DNA from: Oscheius onirici
Taxonomy: Eukaryota; Nematoda; Chromadorea; Rhabditida; Rhabditidae
Direction of reading: 5' to 3'
Length of the DNA: 64,000 bases
Assembly: GCA_932521025.1 (NCBI GenBank)
Contig: OW051472.1
Span: 5,580,001-5,644,000 of the forward strand
Below, in pieces: positions 12,893 to 23,085 of this stretch (position 1 is the first letter of the stretch; each line of letters begins with the position of its first letter). A model generated the notes under the pieces. That model worked only from the letters and a program-made list of their open reading frames with translations, was not told the DNA's origin and searched no databases. Position numbers and translations under genes: made by a program.

Positions 12893-15559
12893 ATGTCAGA
12901 CAACGAAATCTCTGACCAGGTGAAAGATCTTACCGTAGGAGGGAAGAAACTGACCAGAAAGTGAGTTTTCCAACTTTTTTCCCTCATACCCCCATGTCTG
13001 TAGAGAACAGAAGGCTCTCGCAAAAAGAGCAGAATATGACCGGCAAATTGTGGCCATGGGAGGCAAAGTTGAAGGAACCACGACGGAAGTTGAAGAGCGT
13101 CCGGAAGGCGGTGGTATCGGAGCCGGTGCCGAGCTCGGTGACCAGTTCACCGTTTCGCAGACGGCCAAAAGTGCTCAACAGCTGCAACAGATCGAACACA
13201 GTATGGATATCAAGGCATAACAAGTTTTCTAGCCCTTTAACAAAGAACTTAGGTAGAAAATTTTGATATTGGAGCCCAAGGAAAAATGCTTTTCAACAAA
13301 GCCGATCTCACAATTGTTTACGGACATCGCTACGGGCTTGTAGGACCTAATGGGTGAGTTCTTTTTAATTTCTTTTAAAAATTTTATCTCAGAATGGGCA
13401 AGACGACTCTTTTAAAGCATATCGCCGCCCGAAAGCTCGCTATTCCTACTCACATTGATCTCCTCTACTGCGAGCAGGAAATTGCCGTCGATGCCACTTC
13501 GGCTATCGAGACTGTGCTCAATTCGGACAAACAACGTCTGGCTCTCCTGAAGGAAGAAGTAGAGCTGACCAAAAAACTCGAAGATGGCGATATGGCTGCG
13601 GCTGAGCGCCTGAAAGAGGTCTCTCAGGAGCTCCGTGACATCGGAGCCGATGCTGCCGAACCAAAGGCCCGCAGAATCCTTGCCGGTCTGGGATTCAGCA
13701 AGGAGATGCAGGAAAAAGCTGTTCAGGCATGTTTTTTTCTTTATGCCTGACGGTCCTTGTCATATAGTCATCTTTATCTTTATACGCATCCTAAAGCAGA
13801 AAAAAATATTTGCAGAGAGCTTTCTGAACTCTGTTCATGTCATGTTCATCACTGCTCATTTTCATGTTGATCTGTATTTTTCGGCGGTCTCTTTCACATC
13901 CAGTATCTTTCCTGGTCAAACTGCTCTTTTCCTCTATCATTCAAACAAGGGTTGGCTCGCTTTATTCAACCCGATCATACTCGACCTGGCCGCCTGTTTT
14001 TACAAGACTTATCAAACTGGTAGAACTAACGATTTACAATTACAGAACTTTTCCGGAGGATGGCGAATGAGAATTTCCCTGGCCCGAGCGCTCTTCCTCG
14101 AACCTACTCTACTTATGCTCGACGAGCCGACCAATCATTTAGATCTGAACGCTGTAATTTGGCTCGATACGTCAGTCTTTCTCCGCTTTCTTCTTATTTC
14201 ATCTTTTCAGCTACCTGCAGCAGTGGAAAAAGACTCTATTGATGATTTCTCACGACCAAGCTTTCTTGGACAACGTTTGTACCGACATTATTCATCTCGA
14301 CGATCAAAAACTGCATTATTATCGCGGAAATTACAGTACGTTTTAGATCTTTTCCCCTCTGAAAATCATCAAATTGCAGCCCTTTTCAAAAAGATGTACG
14401 TGCAGAAGTTGAAAGAGCACATGAAAGCCTACGAAGTACAGGAGAAGGCCCTTACAGCAGCCAAAAAATCGGGTAAAAGTGCCAAACAAGCCGAAGAGGA
14501 TCTCCGGAATAAGGCCGCAAACAAGCAGAACAAGACCGCGAAAGGAAAGAAGGGCTCGTCGGCTATGGGAGATGAGAGTAAGACCGTATAAATGCGATGA
14601 AAAAAAACATGAATTTTAGACGATGCCCCACCTCCGGAACTGATCAAAAGGGCCAAAGAGTACATGGTCAAATTCAAGTTCCCATCCACGCCTAAACTTC
14701 CTCCTCCTGTTCTTGGACTCAAAAGTTCGTTATTTTGCCTTTATTTACCTAAAGATTACATTTAAGACGTCAACTTCCAGTACGGCAACAACGAACTGTT
14801 CAAAAGTCTCGATTTTGGAGTTGATATGGAGTCCAGAATCGCCATCGTTGGACCGAATGGAGTCGGAAAATCGACGCTGCTTAAATTGTTAGTGGGAAAA
14901 CTAGAGCCGACTACGGGAGAGCAGTTTATGCACCGACAGCTGAAGATTGGATGGTTCGATCAGCACGCCAACGAGGCTCTCAATCAGGAAATGACTCCAG
15001 TCGATTATCTCTGTACCAAGTTCAAAATCGATTATCAGGTTAGTCTTCCGTTTTAAAAGAACTGAAACAGCGGCAAAAGTTCATATCTTAATGTTAGCTC
15101 ATTTGGAGTGTTCGCGCCAAAAACCTGATCTGTTTCACCCTAATATTAAATTGCAGAGAGCAAGGAAAGAGCTCGGAACTGTCGGACTGGCCGGGCATGC
15201 TCATACGGTTAAAATCAAGGATCTTTCCGGCGGACAGAAATCTCGTGTCGCTCTATCGCAGCTGGTTCTAGGAGAGCCCGACATTCTTGTTCTGGTAATT
15301 TCCCCCAAAAGGTCAGCAATTTCTTTCCATTTAGGACGAGCCCACGAACAATCTGGATATCGAGTCGATTGAGGCTCTTGGCGAGGCCATTACCGACTTT
15401 GACGGCGGAGTTATTATGGTCACTCACGACGAACGACTTGTCACCTCGACCGAATGCAATCTCTACATTGTCGAAGATCAGAATGTCAGCGAAATTGACG
15501 GCGATTTCGAGGTTTACCGGAAGGAGGTCCTGGAACAGATTGAAAACCAGCTCAAATAA
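12893..15559 (+). CDS. abcf-1: ABC-F ATPase, ABCF1 (ABC50)-like
   Basis: A cytosolic twin-ATPase without membrane segments; ABCF1 proteins bind ribosomes and eIF2 and promote translation initiation. Eleven exons (12893-12960, 13004-13214, 13253-13353, 13393-13726, 14046-14170, 14211-14335, 14380-14577, 14620-14724, 14767-15038, 15157-15294, 15335-15559) sum to 633 codons plus stop, all in frame. ATPase 1 has Walker [17 protein letters not shown], signature [17 protein letters not shown] and Walker [18 protein letters not shown] Lys-rich linker follows. ATPase 2 has Walker [18 protein letters not shown], signature [14 protein letters not shown] and Walker [24 protein letters not shown] before ATPase 1 and the C-terminus INGDF-like [20 protein letters not shown] match ABCF1 rather than ABCF2 or ABCF3. 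The N-terminus is much shorter than in mammalian ABCF1. Two introns, at 13215 and 13727, use GC donors. The ATG lies two bases after a TTTTTCAG acceptor. Confidence 0.95.
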
Positions 15560-15972
15560 CGCATTCTTTTTAAATTTATGTTTTGTTATTCGGCTATACT
15601 TGTTTCCCAGCCGGTTGTTGTTTTTTGATGATCAGGAGGGCATAAATTTTTAATTGATTGTATTTCTTTCAAAATGTTTTTGGTTTTCCATTACTATCGT
15701 AACAAATTTTTGGTTTTCAGGCGGTTACCTTTTTTCGCAAATTCCTTAAGAATTTTGAGGAAAATATCTGAGTACTATGCTCAAACCGTTGTATGGTCCT
15801 GCAAAATTGTCCCAAGTTTTTGTCACGCCGTTTTTGACCAGATTAGAATACGAAATTGAAGCTTCTTGAGCATTTACAGACCGTTTTCCCTCAATTTGTT
15901 TGGCCGCCAGAGCACACCGACTCGAGCAAACCATTTCCAATTCTTAACATTTTCTCACAATTTTCAGTCAGA

Positions 15973-16457
15973 ATGGGAGGCAGAGTAAAGAAGAGCATCT
16001 TGAACAGAAAGAGGTCCAATCTCAAGGCTTCTATCAAAAAGAAGAGAAATATGAAAAAGAAGCTTCTGCCGACTGAAGAAACTCCCGCACCGGCTCCTAG
16101 TCCGGCTGCTTTGAGCCCCGCGGCTCCTGAAGTTGTTGAAGATGTCGCTATGGACGGAGAAAAGGTCCACTTTATTATATTTTTAACCAAAAATATATAT
16201 GATTTAGGCTTTGAAGATTCCGATCGTGAACGGAAACAGAACCAGCCGTGTTGATATGCCTCTCAAAATCGACTATCAAAGGTTTTGGCTAATTTATCCC
16301 AACAAAAAAATTTAGTCGCAAAACAACAAAGGCCAACAAGCACACGAATGTCATCCATCGTCAGCCCATGTCGAAAAAGAAATTTAACAAGATGCAAAAG
16401 GCTAAGCGACATGCAGAGAAAGACCGCGAAAATGTCGCCAATCAGATGGAAGCCTAA
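15973..16457 (+). CDS. Small Lys-rich basic protein
   Basis: Three exons split by introns of about 43 and 33 bp encode roughly 135 residues. The start MGGRVKKSILNRKRSNLKAS lies five bases after a TTTTCAG acceptor. The N-terminal third is a basic block, then a Pro/Ala-rich spacer (PAPAPSPAALSPAAP), a short acidic stretch, and a second basic block with MSKKKFNKMQKAKRHAEKD. Composition suggests a nuclear or nucleolar protein, perhaps in ribosome biogenesis, but I do not recognise the family. It sits about 410 bp downstream of ABCF1 on the same strand, so it may share an operon with it. Confidence 0.75.
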
Positions 16458-16779
16458 GCCCATTCTTCGTTTGTTGACACCTCATTATTGTTATCTTGTT
16501 ATGGTTCATAAACTACTGATTAACAAAAAATGCCTAATCTTCTTCGGAAATGGATGACCATTGCAGATGTCTGACTTTCGTTAGCTGAAGCCTAAAAAAA
16601 CCTAATAAATGGTTCGTATCCATAAAAAAGTATTCGTTCGACTGGTGTGCAAATATATACACAAAAAGCGAAGCCAATTTCTCACGCTTTATCACACCTC
16701 GCCACGGGTAATTTATCGATTTCCCATCGCTCTTTCTCTCCCCACTTCCCATTTATTTCGTTGCAACGCTTCAGACAAG

Positions 16780-17213
16780 ATGGACTACTTCCATGCCGGA
16801 TTTGTACTGACTAATCGCTACAATAAGGATCAAACGGCAGCTGTTCTGGACATGAATGTGCTCAATGTAAATCGAAGTCAAAAAGAGCCTATTTAAAAGC
16901 ATTCAGGACATGGGAATTCCCAAAATTCGAGAGATTAACGAGGAAGCTTTCCACTTGCCAAGGGAGATGCTGAATCTAGAAGGTGCGGCGAAGAAAAATA
17001 TGGAGTAGGTCGAGCAAAAACTACGAATTTTACATGGGTTTTTATAGACGGAAGTTGGGAGAAGCACTCTGTTTCGGAGATATGATCGACTTTCACATTA
17101 GGAGGACACGAGGAGACGGAAGTCTCGACTCTTTCGATCGAATTCGACCCTTTTTCGAGTCGAGAGTTTATGGAGGAACCGGGCAGGTAGGATTTTCTCT
17201 ACCGGAAGCGTGA
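16780..17213 (+). CDS. Unknown protein, possibly OB/cold-shock-like (upstream half)
   Basis: Exons 16780-16866, 16907-17004 and 17048 onward join cleanly. The product starts MDYFHAGFVLTNRYNKDQTA and contains KLGEALCFGDMIDFHIRR and FDRIRPFFESRVYGGTGQ. The pattern of hydrophobic strands, followed by GD(M/x)(I/V)xF(H/x), faintly resembles small OB or cold-shock-like folds; this is only an impression. The frame runs into a TGA at 17211-17213. If the donor GTAGGA after GGGCAG (17187) is used instead, the next exon begins with TAA. It may be a separate short gene or the first part of the following locus. The ATG is preceded by CTTCAGACAAG, consistent with a trans-splice acceptor. Confidence 0.6.
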
Positions 17214-17294
17214 ATTGGCAGACAACTCGTCTGTAATATTATTCCACGAAGCTTTGTAATGTCAAGCCTGCCAAAGTATTTTATAGCTCAGTAA

Positions 17295-18818
17295 ATGGAA
17301 ACAGCTTTCCAGATTCTTATGGAAGGTGTGGTCAACCCCAACGACCCTGGACATTTGTGGACGCCTTACTTCAGAAATTTGGAAATTCGTGAGTTCTTAA
17401 AACTGGAAAAATGTAAACGATTTTAGCCCGTGAGCTTCAAGACCATGTTGAACCGAACATTTTCGTGGAAGTCTGGATCTCGCTAGAACTGTCAGAAAAC
17501 GACAATCTCTCCTACTCGTTGCACTCTTTTCACAGAGTCTGTGATCGGAGCAAACAGATAGATATTAATTTGACGGTAAGATAAAAGATAACACAAAAAC
17601 GCTCATTTCAGCCCTGGAACATTGAAAATGATCGATATGATATCGTACAATTTGGAGAAACCGACGGGTTCAGTGCAGACACTGGTGAACATGTAAAGCT
17701 TACAGTAACCCAGGCCATGATAAAGTTTAGGATCTCAATCGAGAAGAAGCTTATATGACCGGACCGAGGTCGTTCTTCCTGCCCAGACTACCACAGTACA
17801 AGTGCATAATGGCTATTAGGCACAAGGACATGAAAATGCAAATAGGTAAGTCTGGACCAAAGAGAAAAGAGGGACTGGGAAAGACGGTTGCTAGACAGCT
17901 ATCATTAGGGTTTTTATAGCTCACTAAGGGTGTGAGAATCGTAAGTAAGCGTGTGAGAATCGAGGGCAGGCTTTGATTCTTTTCTGCCTTGGTCCGAAGA
18001 GATCCAAACTATATTTAAAGAGGAATAATATGGAGTCTTTCGACTGAAGGGTTATCCCGTTAAATACCGAAAATTAGGTAAAAGAACTGCTTATCTGTGC
18101 TGAGGTTCCCCAGAGAGAGTAGGTTATTCCTAATGAGTCAGAGCACATCTGAGCTAGGCAGAATTGTTCGCAAAATGAAGGGCAAAAGTAAGCATAATCT
18201 TCGTATAGGCCCGTAGCACCGGGTACCTTCCCCAGTCCCCTAGCGACATCTGAAAATGAGTGAAATAGCTGCCATATTCAGGTTTTTACGGACGTGTTAG
18301 TCGTTAACCAACCCACATTTTAATTTATTTCAGGCGCAATGTACCTTTTGAACTGTATGTGGAACGGCTACGAAAGAAGATATTTGGTGCTGAATGCCGT
18401 CCTCAAGAAAGATGGCAAGACTCTTCAAGCCGACGCTGCCAGTCAGCAACTTCGGTGCTCGGTACATGCTCACGAAGATTACCTCGGTCTCTTCTATCAG
18501 AAAGACACTGGCAAGGATCCGTCTCTCTTCGGCATTATCGACGATCCGAACGGCGTCTTGGCACTTCTTCATCTGAGCAAGATCAAGAACAATGCCATTC
18601 CCGTCTCTCTCAGTGATCCGGGTCCGAACCGATGCGGCCAGTTGAGGTTCAGGATTGAGAAGGTGATGGGCGATAAGAAGGAGAAACTGGAAAAGTTTGC
18701 ACAGGAAGAGGTGGGTTCAAGTCAATGGGACACGGTTGAATATTCTATAAGTCGGAATCAACTCGTTAACAATGCTCTCGTTCCGCGGAGACAGTTGCGT
18801 ATCGATGCCCTTGATTAA
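17295..18818 (+). CDS. Unknown nematode protein (downstream half or separate gene)
   Basis: The frame begins METAFQILMEGVVNPNDPGH directly after TTATAGCTCAGTAA. It continues through exons encoding RELQDHVEPNIFVEVWISLE, WNIENDRYDIVQFGETDG and MTGPRSFFLPRLPQYKCIM. After an intron of about 490 bp a large last exon encodes GAMYLLNCMWNGYERRYLVL and VHAHEDYLGLFYQKDTGKDP, ending RRQLRIDALD. All joins keep frame. There are no signal peptides or membrane segments and I do not recognise a domain. It lies only 81 bp after the preceding frame's stop and in the same orientation, so the two may be one gene interrupted by a stop, or neighbouring operon members. Confidence 0.7.
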
Positions 18819-19037
18819 GAGTTGGTGCGCTGTAATTCTTATGTTCCCGTAAAAGCAGTAAAACCAGACTAAAGATGTCATTTCGATCCCCCTGATGTTC
18901 TGCAAAGTTGTATATGTAAAGTTTTATTATTCAGATAATTCTGAAAAGTTCTGGAATCGTGATCGATGAGGACCACGTCTTCTCAGCCCGTCATACTCCT
19001 CTACTATTCCTGTAAGTGAATTTTGCCTAAAAAACAG

Positions 19038-21213
19038 TCGGCTCTTAGATTTGGCCCATCAGAAGTCGTTCCTCCTCCAGGAACACGCGTCCACTTTGAT
19101 GCAACCTATAGTAGAGAATGCCAAAAGTTTGTAATCACTTCGTGGACAAGAAACACTGAAGTTGATACTCTGAAAGTTGTTCGAAGGAGACTGGTCACTG
19201 CTCAGCCGAGGAAGAAACAGTTCGCCTTCAACGTCATGGTCAAAATCTGTCCGACGCGGACTCTGAACAAGATGTTCTATTCGGATGACTTTGGTCTTCT
19301 CGACGACAATTTCGAATTCATCGAAATCGATCAGAACAACCGAGCTGCGCAATACGACGTCTGGGTGAAGAGGAGCGAGATTGACGTCTATGATAGCCAA
19401 CCAAGGACAGTTTTCCACATTATCGGAGAGGGAAAGAAGGAAACAAAAGACAGAGTAGAGGCTCCAGTCGAGACGGAAGAGGCAAAAGAAATGAGAATGC
19501 AGTTTGAGGAGACTGTGAGGAAGGCTGCCGGTCAGCCGACGGACAGTCGTTTCTCGGCTCCGAAGACTAGAAGTCAAGCTCCTACTCCAGCATCTGAGGA
19601 CCCTGCTCAACAAAGTAGCACTAGCTCTCGGGTACAAACGCCGAACAGTGAAGATATCAAATCAAAGGTAAGATTTATTTTATTGGCGGGCAATACTTTT
19701 GCATGCGGACCGGTTGACCCGGTATATTAGGATTAGTTTAAGCTAAATTTGAGGCTCATCTTGTCCCTTACAACTAGTTCTTAGAATCACACTAACCCGA
19801 CCAAAAAATTCAAACCCGTCATCAACCGCTATTATCCTATCCGGTCCTATAAATGTCTGTCCTACAAATTGACAGGGTCGATCTGGTACAGAATAAGCGG
19901 TCCGCGTGCACATCTTTATTTATCATACGAGCACCACGAGAAAATTAATGAATGAACTAGTTAGAACGCCCTTCTTGTCTGTACTAATCTAATATTTTAG
20001 GAACAACCAAAATTGGTTGAGGATTGGTCCGTTGAAGAGCCGACTATCACGTTTGAGCGGCTCAGTGCTCCGAGTAAACCCGTTGATGAACCAACTGCGA
20101 CCACTTGGAGTGACGCTCCATCTTCTTCTACATACTCCTCACCATCACGATTCTCTGCTCCCAGTGTCAAAACGGATGCGCCAGTCTCCCGGTTTTCAGC
20201 TCCGGAAACAAAAGCAACTGTAAGTTTCATTCCATGTTTTAAAGCGAAGCCAATTTTTTACGCTTCGCTGTAAGCTAACAAGATACGGTTTCGTAGATCA
20301 GTTCATAGTCATGGCTCCTCATCAGCGCAACTCTCATTTCTTCCAGACTAGTTTCACTCCGGAATCGCAACAAAACCACTGTCCGCCTTCTGTTCAGACT
20401 AGGGGAAATGAGGTAGGTTCAAGGAGGTTCAGTGATTACGTGAACGTTTAGGACTCTCGTCCGGTAAGCCGATTCTCTGCTCCTGGAATGAACAAATGTC
20501 CTCAAAGATTTCCGGAAGCTGATACGAGAAGAGTAAGTCTACGTTTCTTTGTTGTATAGACTTTTTGATTCCTTTGACCCCTGCCGCCCCAGAATCTTAG
20601 AAATGCAGAAAAAAAACTTTAAAGTTCGAGTTTCTTTTTAAAAGACCGCCACATTTTTAACAATCAACACCTAATGAGAACATCCAATGTAGTAGAAACT
20701 CGATACTCACAACGTCGTACACGTTGGCCCAGAATGAAACGTTCAATTCCATCCGCGAAGTCAGGGGTTCGGATCTTAACAGTCTTGACTTGTGTAACTA
20801 GATAAACTTCAGAACTTCAACAGAATGAACATGGACAGACCTCCTAGTCAGAGCTCAGCGTTCGGTCGACGTGACAATCTTCAAGAATCGCAGTCTCGAT
20901 TGAAGAGACAGTATCCCACGGTAAGCATACCTACGTTTGTCCAAGCTACACTCTTTAGTACACTGGCGCTGTCCGACTGCCAGTAGGCTCCGGAACAATC
21001 TTTGACGTGACAGAGACCCTCGGTCGTCTGAACTCCCACATCCGACACGGTCCTGCTTGCAAACAGCAGTGCAGCAGCAATTGTCCGAACCTTTGGGAAC
21101 ACATGAACCTTTTCCAAGTTCCCGGCTTCTTCACTGAGACGAGAACGCTCTTCCCGCAGTTTGTACACGAAATGGCCAATAGATTGCCGAAGGCCGAAGA
21201 TACTGTGTCTTAA
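19038..21213 (+). CDS. Protein with dispersed RFSAP motifs, 5' end unresolved
   Basis: A large exon starting SALRFGPSEVVPPPGTRVHF encodes a globular-looking region (about 150 residues) with TLKVVRRRLVTAQPRKKQFA and FYSDDFGLLDDNFEFIEIDQ. A disordered Ser/Thr/Pro/Glu-rich part follows over several short exons, in which the motif (S)RFSAP recurs at about 19545, 20145, 20187 and 20467, with a variant ERLSAP near 20056. The last exon has paired cysteines (RHGPACKQQCSSNCPNLWEH) and ends KAEDTVS at TAA 21211-21213; AATAAA follows at about 21226. The upstream segment 18929-19012 would encode SSGIVIDEDHVFSARHTPLL but joins one base out of frame, and I found no convincing ATG. The function is unknown; repeated short motifs suggest a scaffold or binding platform. 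Confidence 0.65.
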
Positions 21214-21225
21214 ACATGTGATTTC

Positions 21226-21316
21226 CAATAAAGCTTTAAAATACTTTTTTTTAACCTCGTTCAGGTTCTTTCACAGTTATATGTTGTATGTTAACCATTT
21301 TTAACTCTGATTTCAG
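21226..21316 (+). promoter_or_regulatory. Operon-like intercistronic region
   Basis: The AATAAA polyadenylation signal at about 21226 lies 13 bases after the upstream stop. About 90 bases later an acceptor, TGATTTCAG, abuts an ATG at 21317. A spacing near 100 bp between poly(A) signal and trans-splice acceptor is what is seen inside nematode operons. No spliced-leader RNA gene is visible in the window, so this is inference from spacing. Confidence 0.45.
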
Positions 21317-21427
21317 ATGACAGAAAGTCGCACCATGCAGGACATAGGTCACTCGGCACAGTGTGTGGATGGCGTGTGTCATAGAACCTGTCCTCTGCTC
21401 GAGATGTTACGGATAGTCGACAGCACG
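21317..21427 (+). CDS. First exon of a further gene, rest not traced
   Basis: The exon begins MTESRTMQDIGHSAQCVDGV and continues CHRTCPLLEMLRIVDST to a GTCAGT donor at 21428. Its C-x4-C-x3-CP spacing resembles the last exon of the preceding gene (C-x4-C-x3-CP in CKQQCSSNCPNLWE), suggesting duplication. I could not follow later exons; sequence to 23 kb holds only unconvincing frames. It may be a truncated copy. Confidence 0.45.
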
Positions 21428-21429
21428 GT

Positions 21430-23080
21430 CAGTACAATATCCCCTCAATATTTAATGTGTGTGCCACGAAACTAGCTAATTACTGAACGTAGCCAATAAC
21501 AGAGCGATATGATAAAGTTTTGAGGGAGGTCGTATCTCTCCTCTTTAATCCGCTTCTCCGTCATACAGGTCTCGCTATGACTCGAGTCTGAAACTCTTTA
21601 ATAATCTCTACGATCGAATCTCTAACTATTATCCGCCTTTTCTAGTCAGGGTTGTCAAAAATATAAACTAGTCAATACTGTTCCAACCAAGTTAGAAACT
21701 ATTCCCAGATTGTCTCGAGATCCTAAAAAAACTTCGTACACAAAGACAGAACCACAAGTATCACAAAGCCTGAAAACCTGGTTGTCCCAACAATGAGCCT
21801 TCAGATACCGGAGATTAGATAAAACCTGAAGAGGGATGCAGAAGAGGATCCCAGTCTTCTTCATTTATACCACAACCACTACAATCTCGTCTTCAGCGGA
21901 CGCATCATCCCACAGTCTTACTTTCCGAATTCATCCACGAAATAGTTCTGTTTCCGTTTTATATATTATCATTTTCGGGTGATTGTTTAATTTTCGGAGA
22001 TCTTTCCGTCTCAAGTTCAAATAAAAATGATCTGCTCAAATGTGGCGATAAGATAGCACTGTGTCTGCTGCATCTTCCTCCACTGAAAAATCGATTAAAT
22101 GTTCCGTCGTCTGGACGACAAATTTACGCATTTCTCAATAGCTTTCGACAATGTAAAATGACTCTTTTTTGTTGTTACCAAAAGAGTTTAGACCATCAGA
22201 CAGCGGTCACTCCTAAATGTTCCCCAAAAGTACTGGCTTCATTTCAAGGCACTCAACTACATCCATGGATTTGCTTCGATTCTGCTATTTGTAAAGTTTT
22301 ATGAGTTCTCAATCGACTATTGTATCCAGATAATGGGTTCGATATGTTTCTGTCTCGGAGTCCAACATTCACAGTATTATACCAAAGTGAATTGTGGCGA
22401 CGGTTCCGGTCTCTGGCCGCCAATAGTCAATATGGTAATTTTTCATTATTATTTTTTAAAAGTCGGTTTACTTCTTTTTACAAGTTCACTACAACCCTAA
22501 CCAGAACAGACTCTAGTTATGCATCGTTCAAGCTCCTTTCCAAACTTTTTCGAGTTTTCAAACACAGATAAAAAAATCTAGAGAGCACAAAAACGTGAAA
22601 ACTGTGAAAGATTAAAAGCATCAAGAACAATGAAAAGTAGAAGTTTGGTGCAGAAGCAAATCGAAATTAGTTAAAAGAGCGACTGAGAAAAAACTAGTCC
22701 TTTAAAGGGACGGAGATTTAAAATTTCATTCAAATCGTGGCTGGATATGACAGTTATTCTGCGGGGCTGTCTCGCAGTGAAAACATTCGATCAAAAAAGG
22801 CCGCTTTGCAAAAACCTTAGCTAAGTATCCAATGTTTACACGTTACATCAATTTGGCTACATTACACAAATATTGGATACGCAGGCAAGATTTTTGCAAA
22901 GTGTCTTTTTTTCTAATCAAAAAAGCCTTTGGAAAGGTGGCATTTTTTTAAAGTTGGGCCACTCAAATCATAAGGCTACAAAGTGCATAAACATGCACAT
23001 ACAAAGAACACGAGAATCTACGAAAACTTGTTCTATACTGTCATTTCTGACGAGACAGGAACGGTTTCACGGGATCACAG
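21430..23080. other. Interval without a supported gene
   Basis: Long open but unassigned plus-strand frames occur at about 21903-22300 and 22229-22490. The second has hydrophobic stretches. I could not link them to a start, to the exon at 21317, or to a family. Confidence 0.35.
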
Positions 23081-23085
23081 TTGAC

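Noticed and set aside
13635..14591. A 318-residue open frame through the ABCF1 intron
   Set aside because: It arises because intron 13727-14045 happens to be open; the conserved MQEKAVQ to NFSGGW junction and ABC-F alignment require splicing.
21903..22490. Plus-strand string HHPTVLL and downstream hydrophobic frames reminiscent of a fatty acid elongase (ELO)
   Set aside because: Spacing to the next ELO-like segments is wrong, the segments lie in different frames without good splice sites, and no start exon was found.
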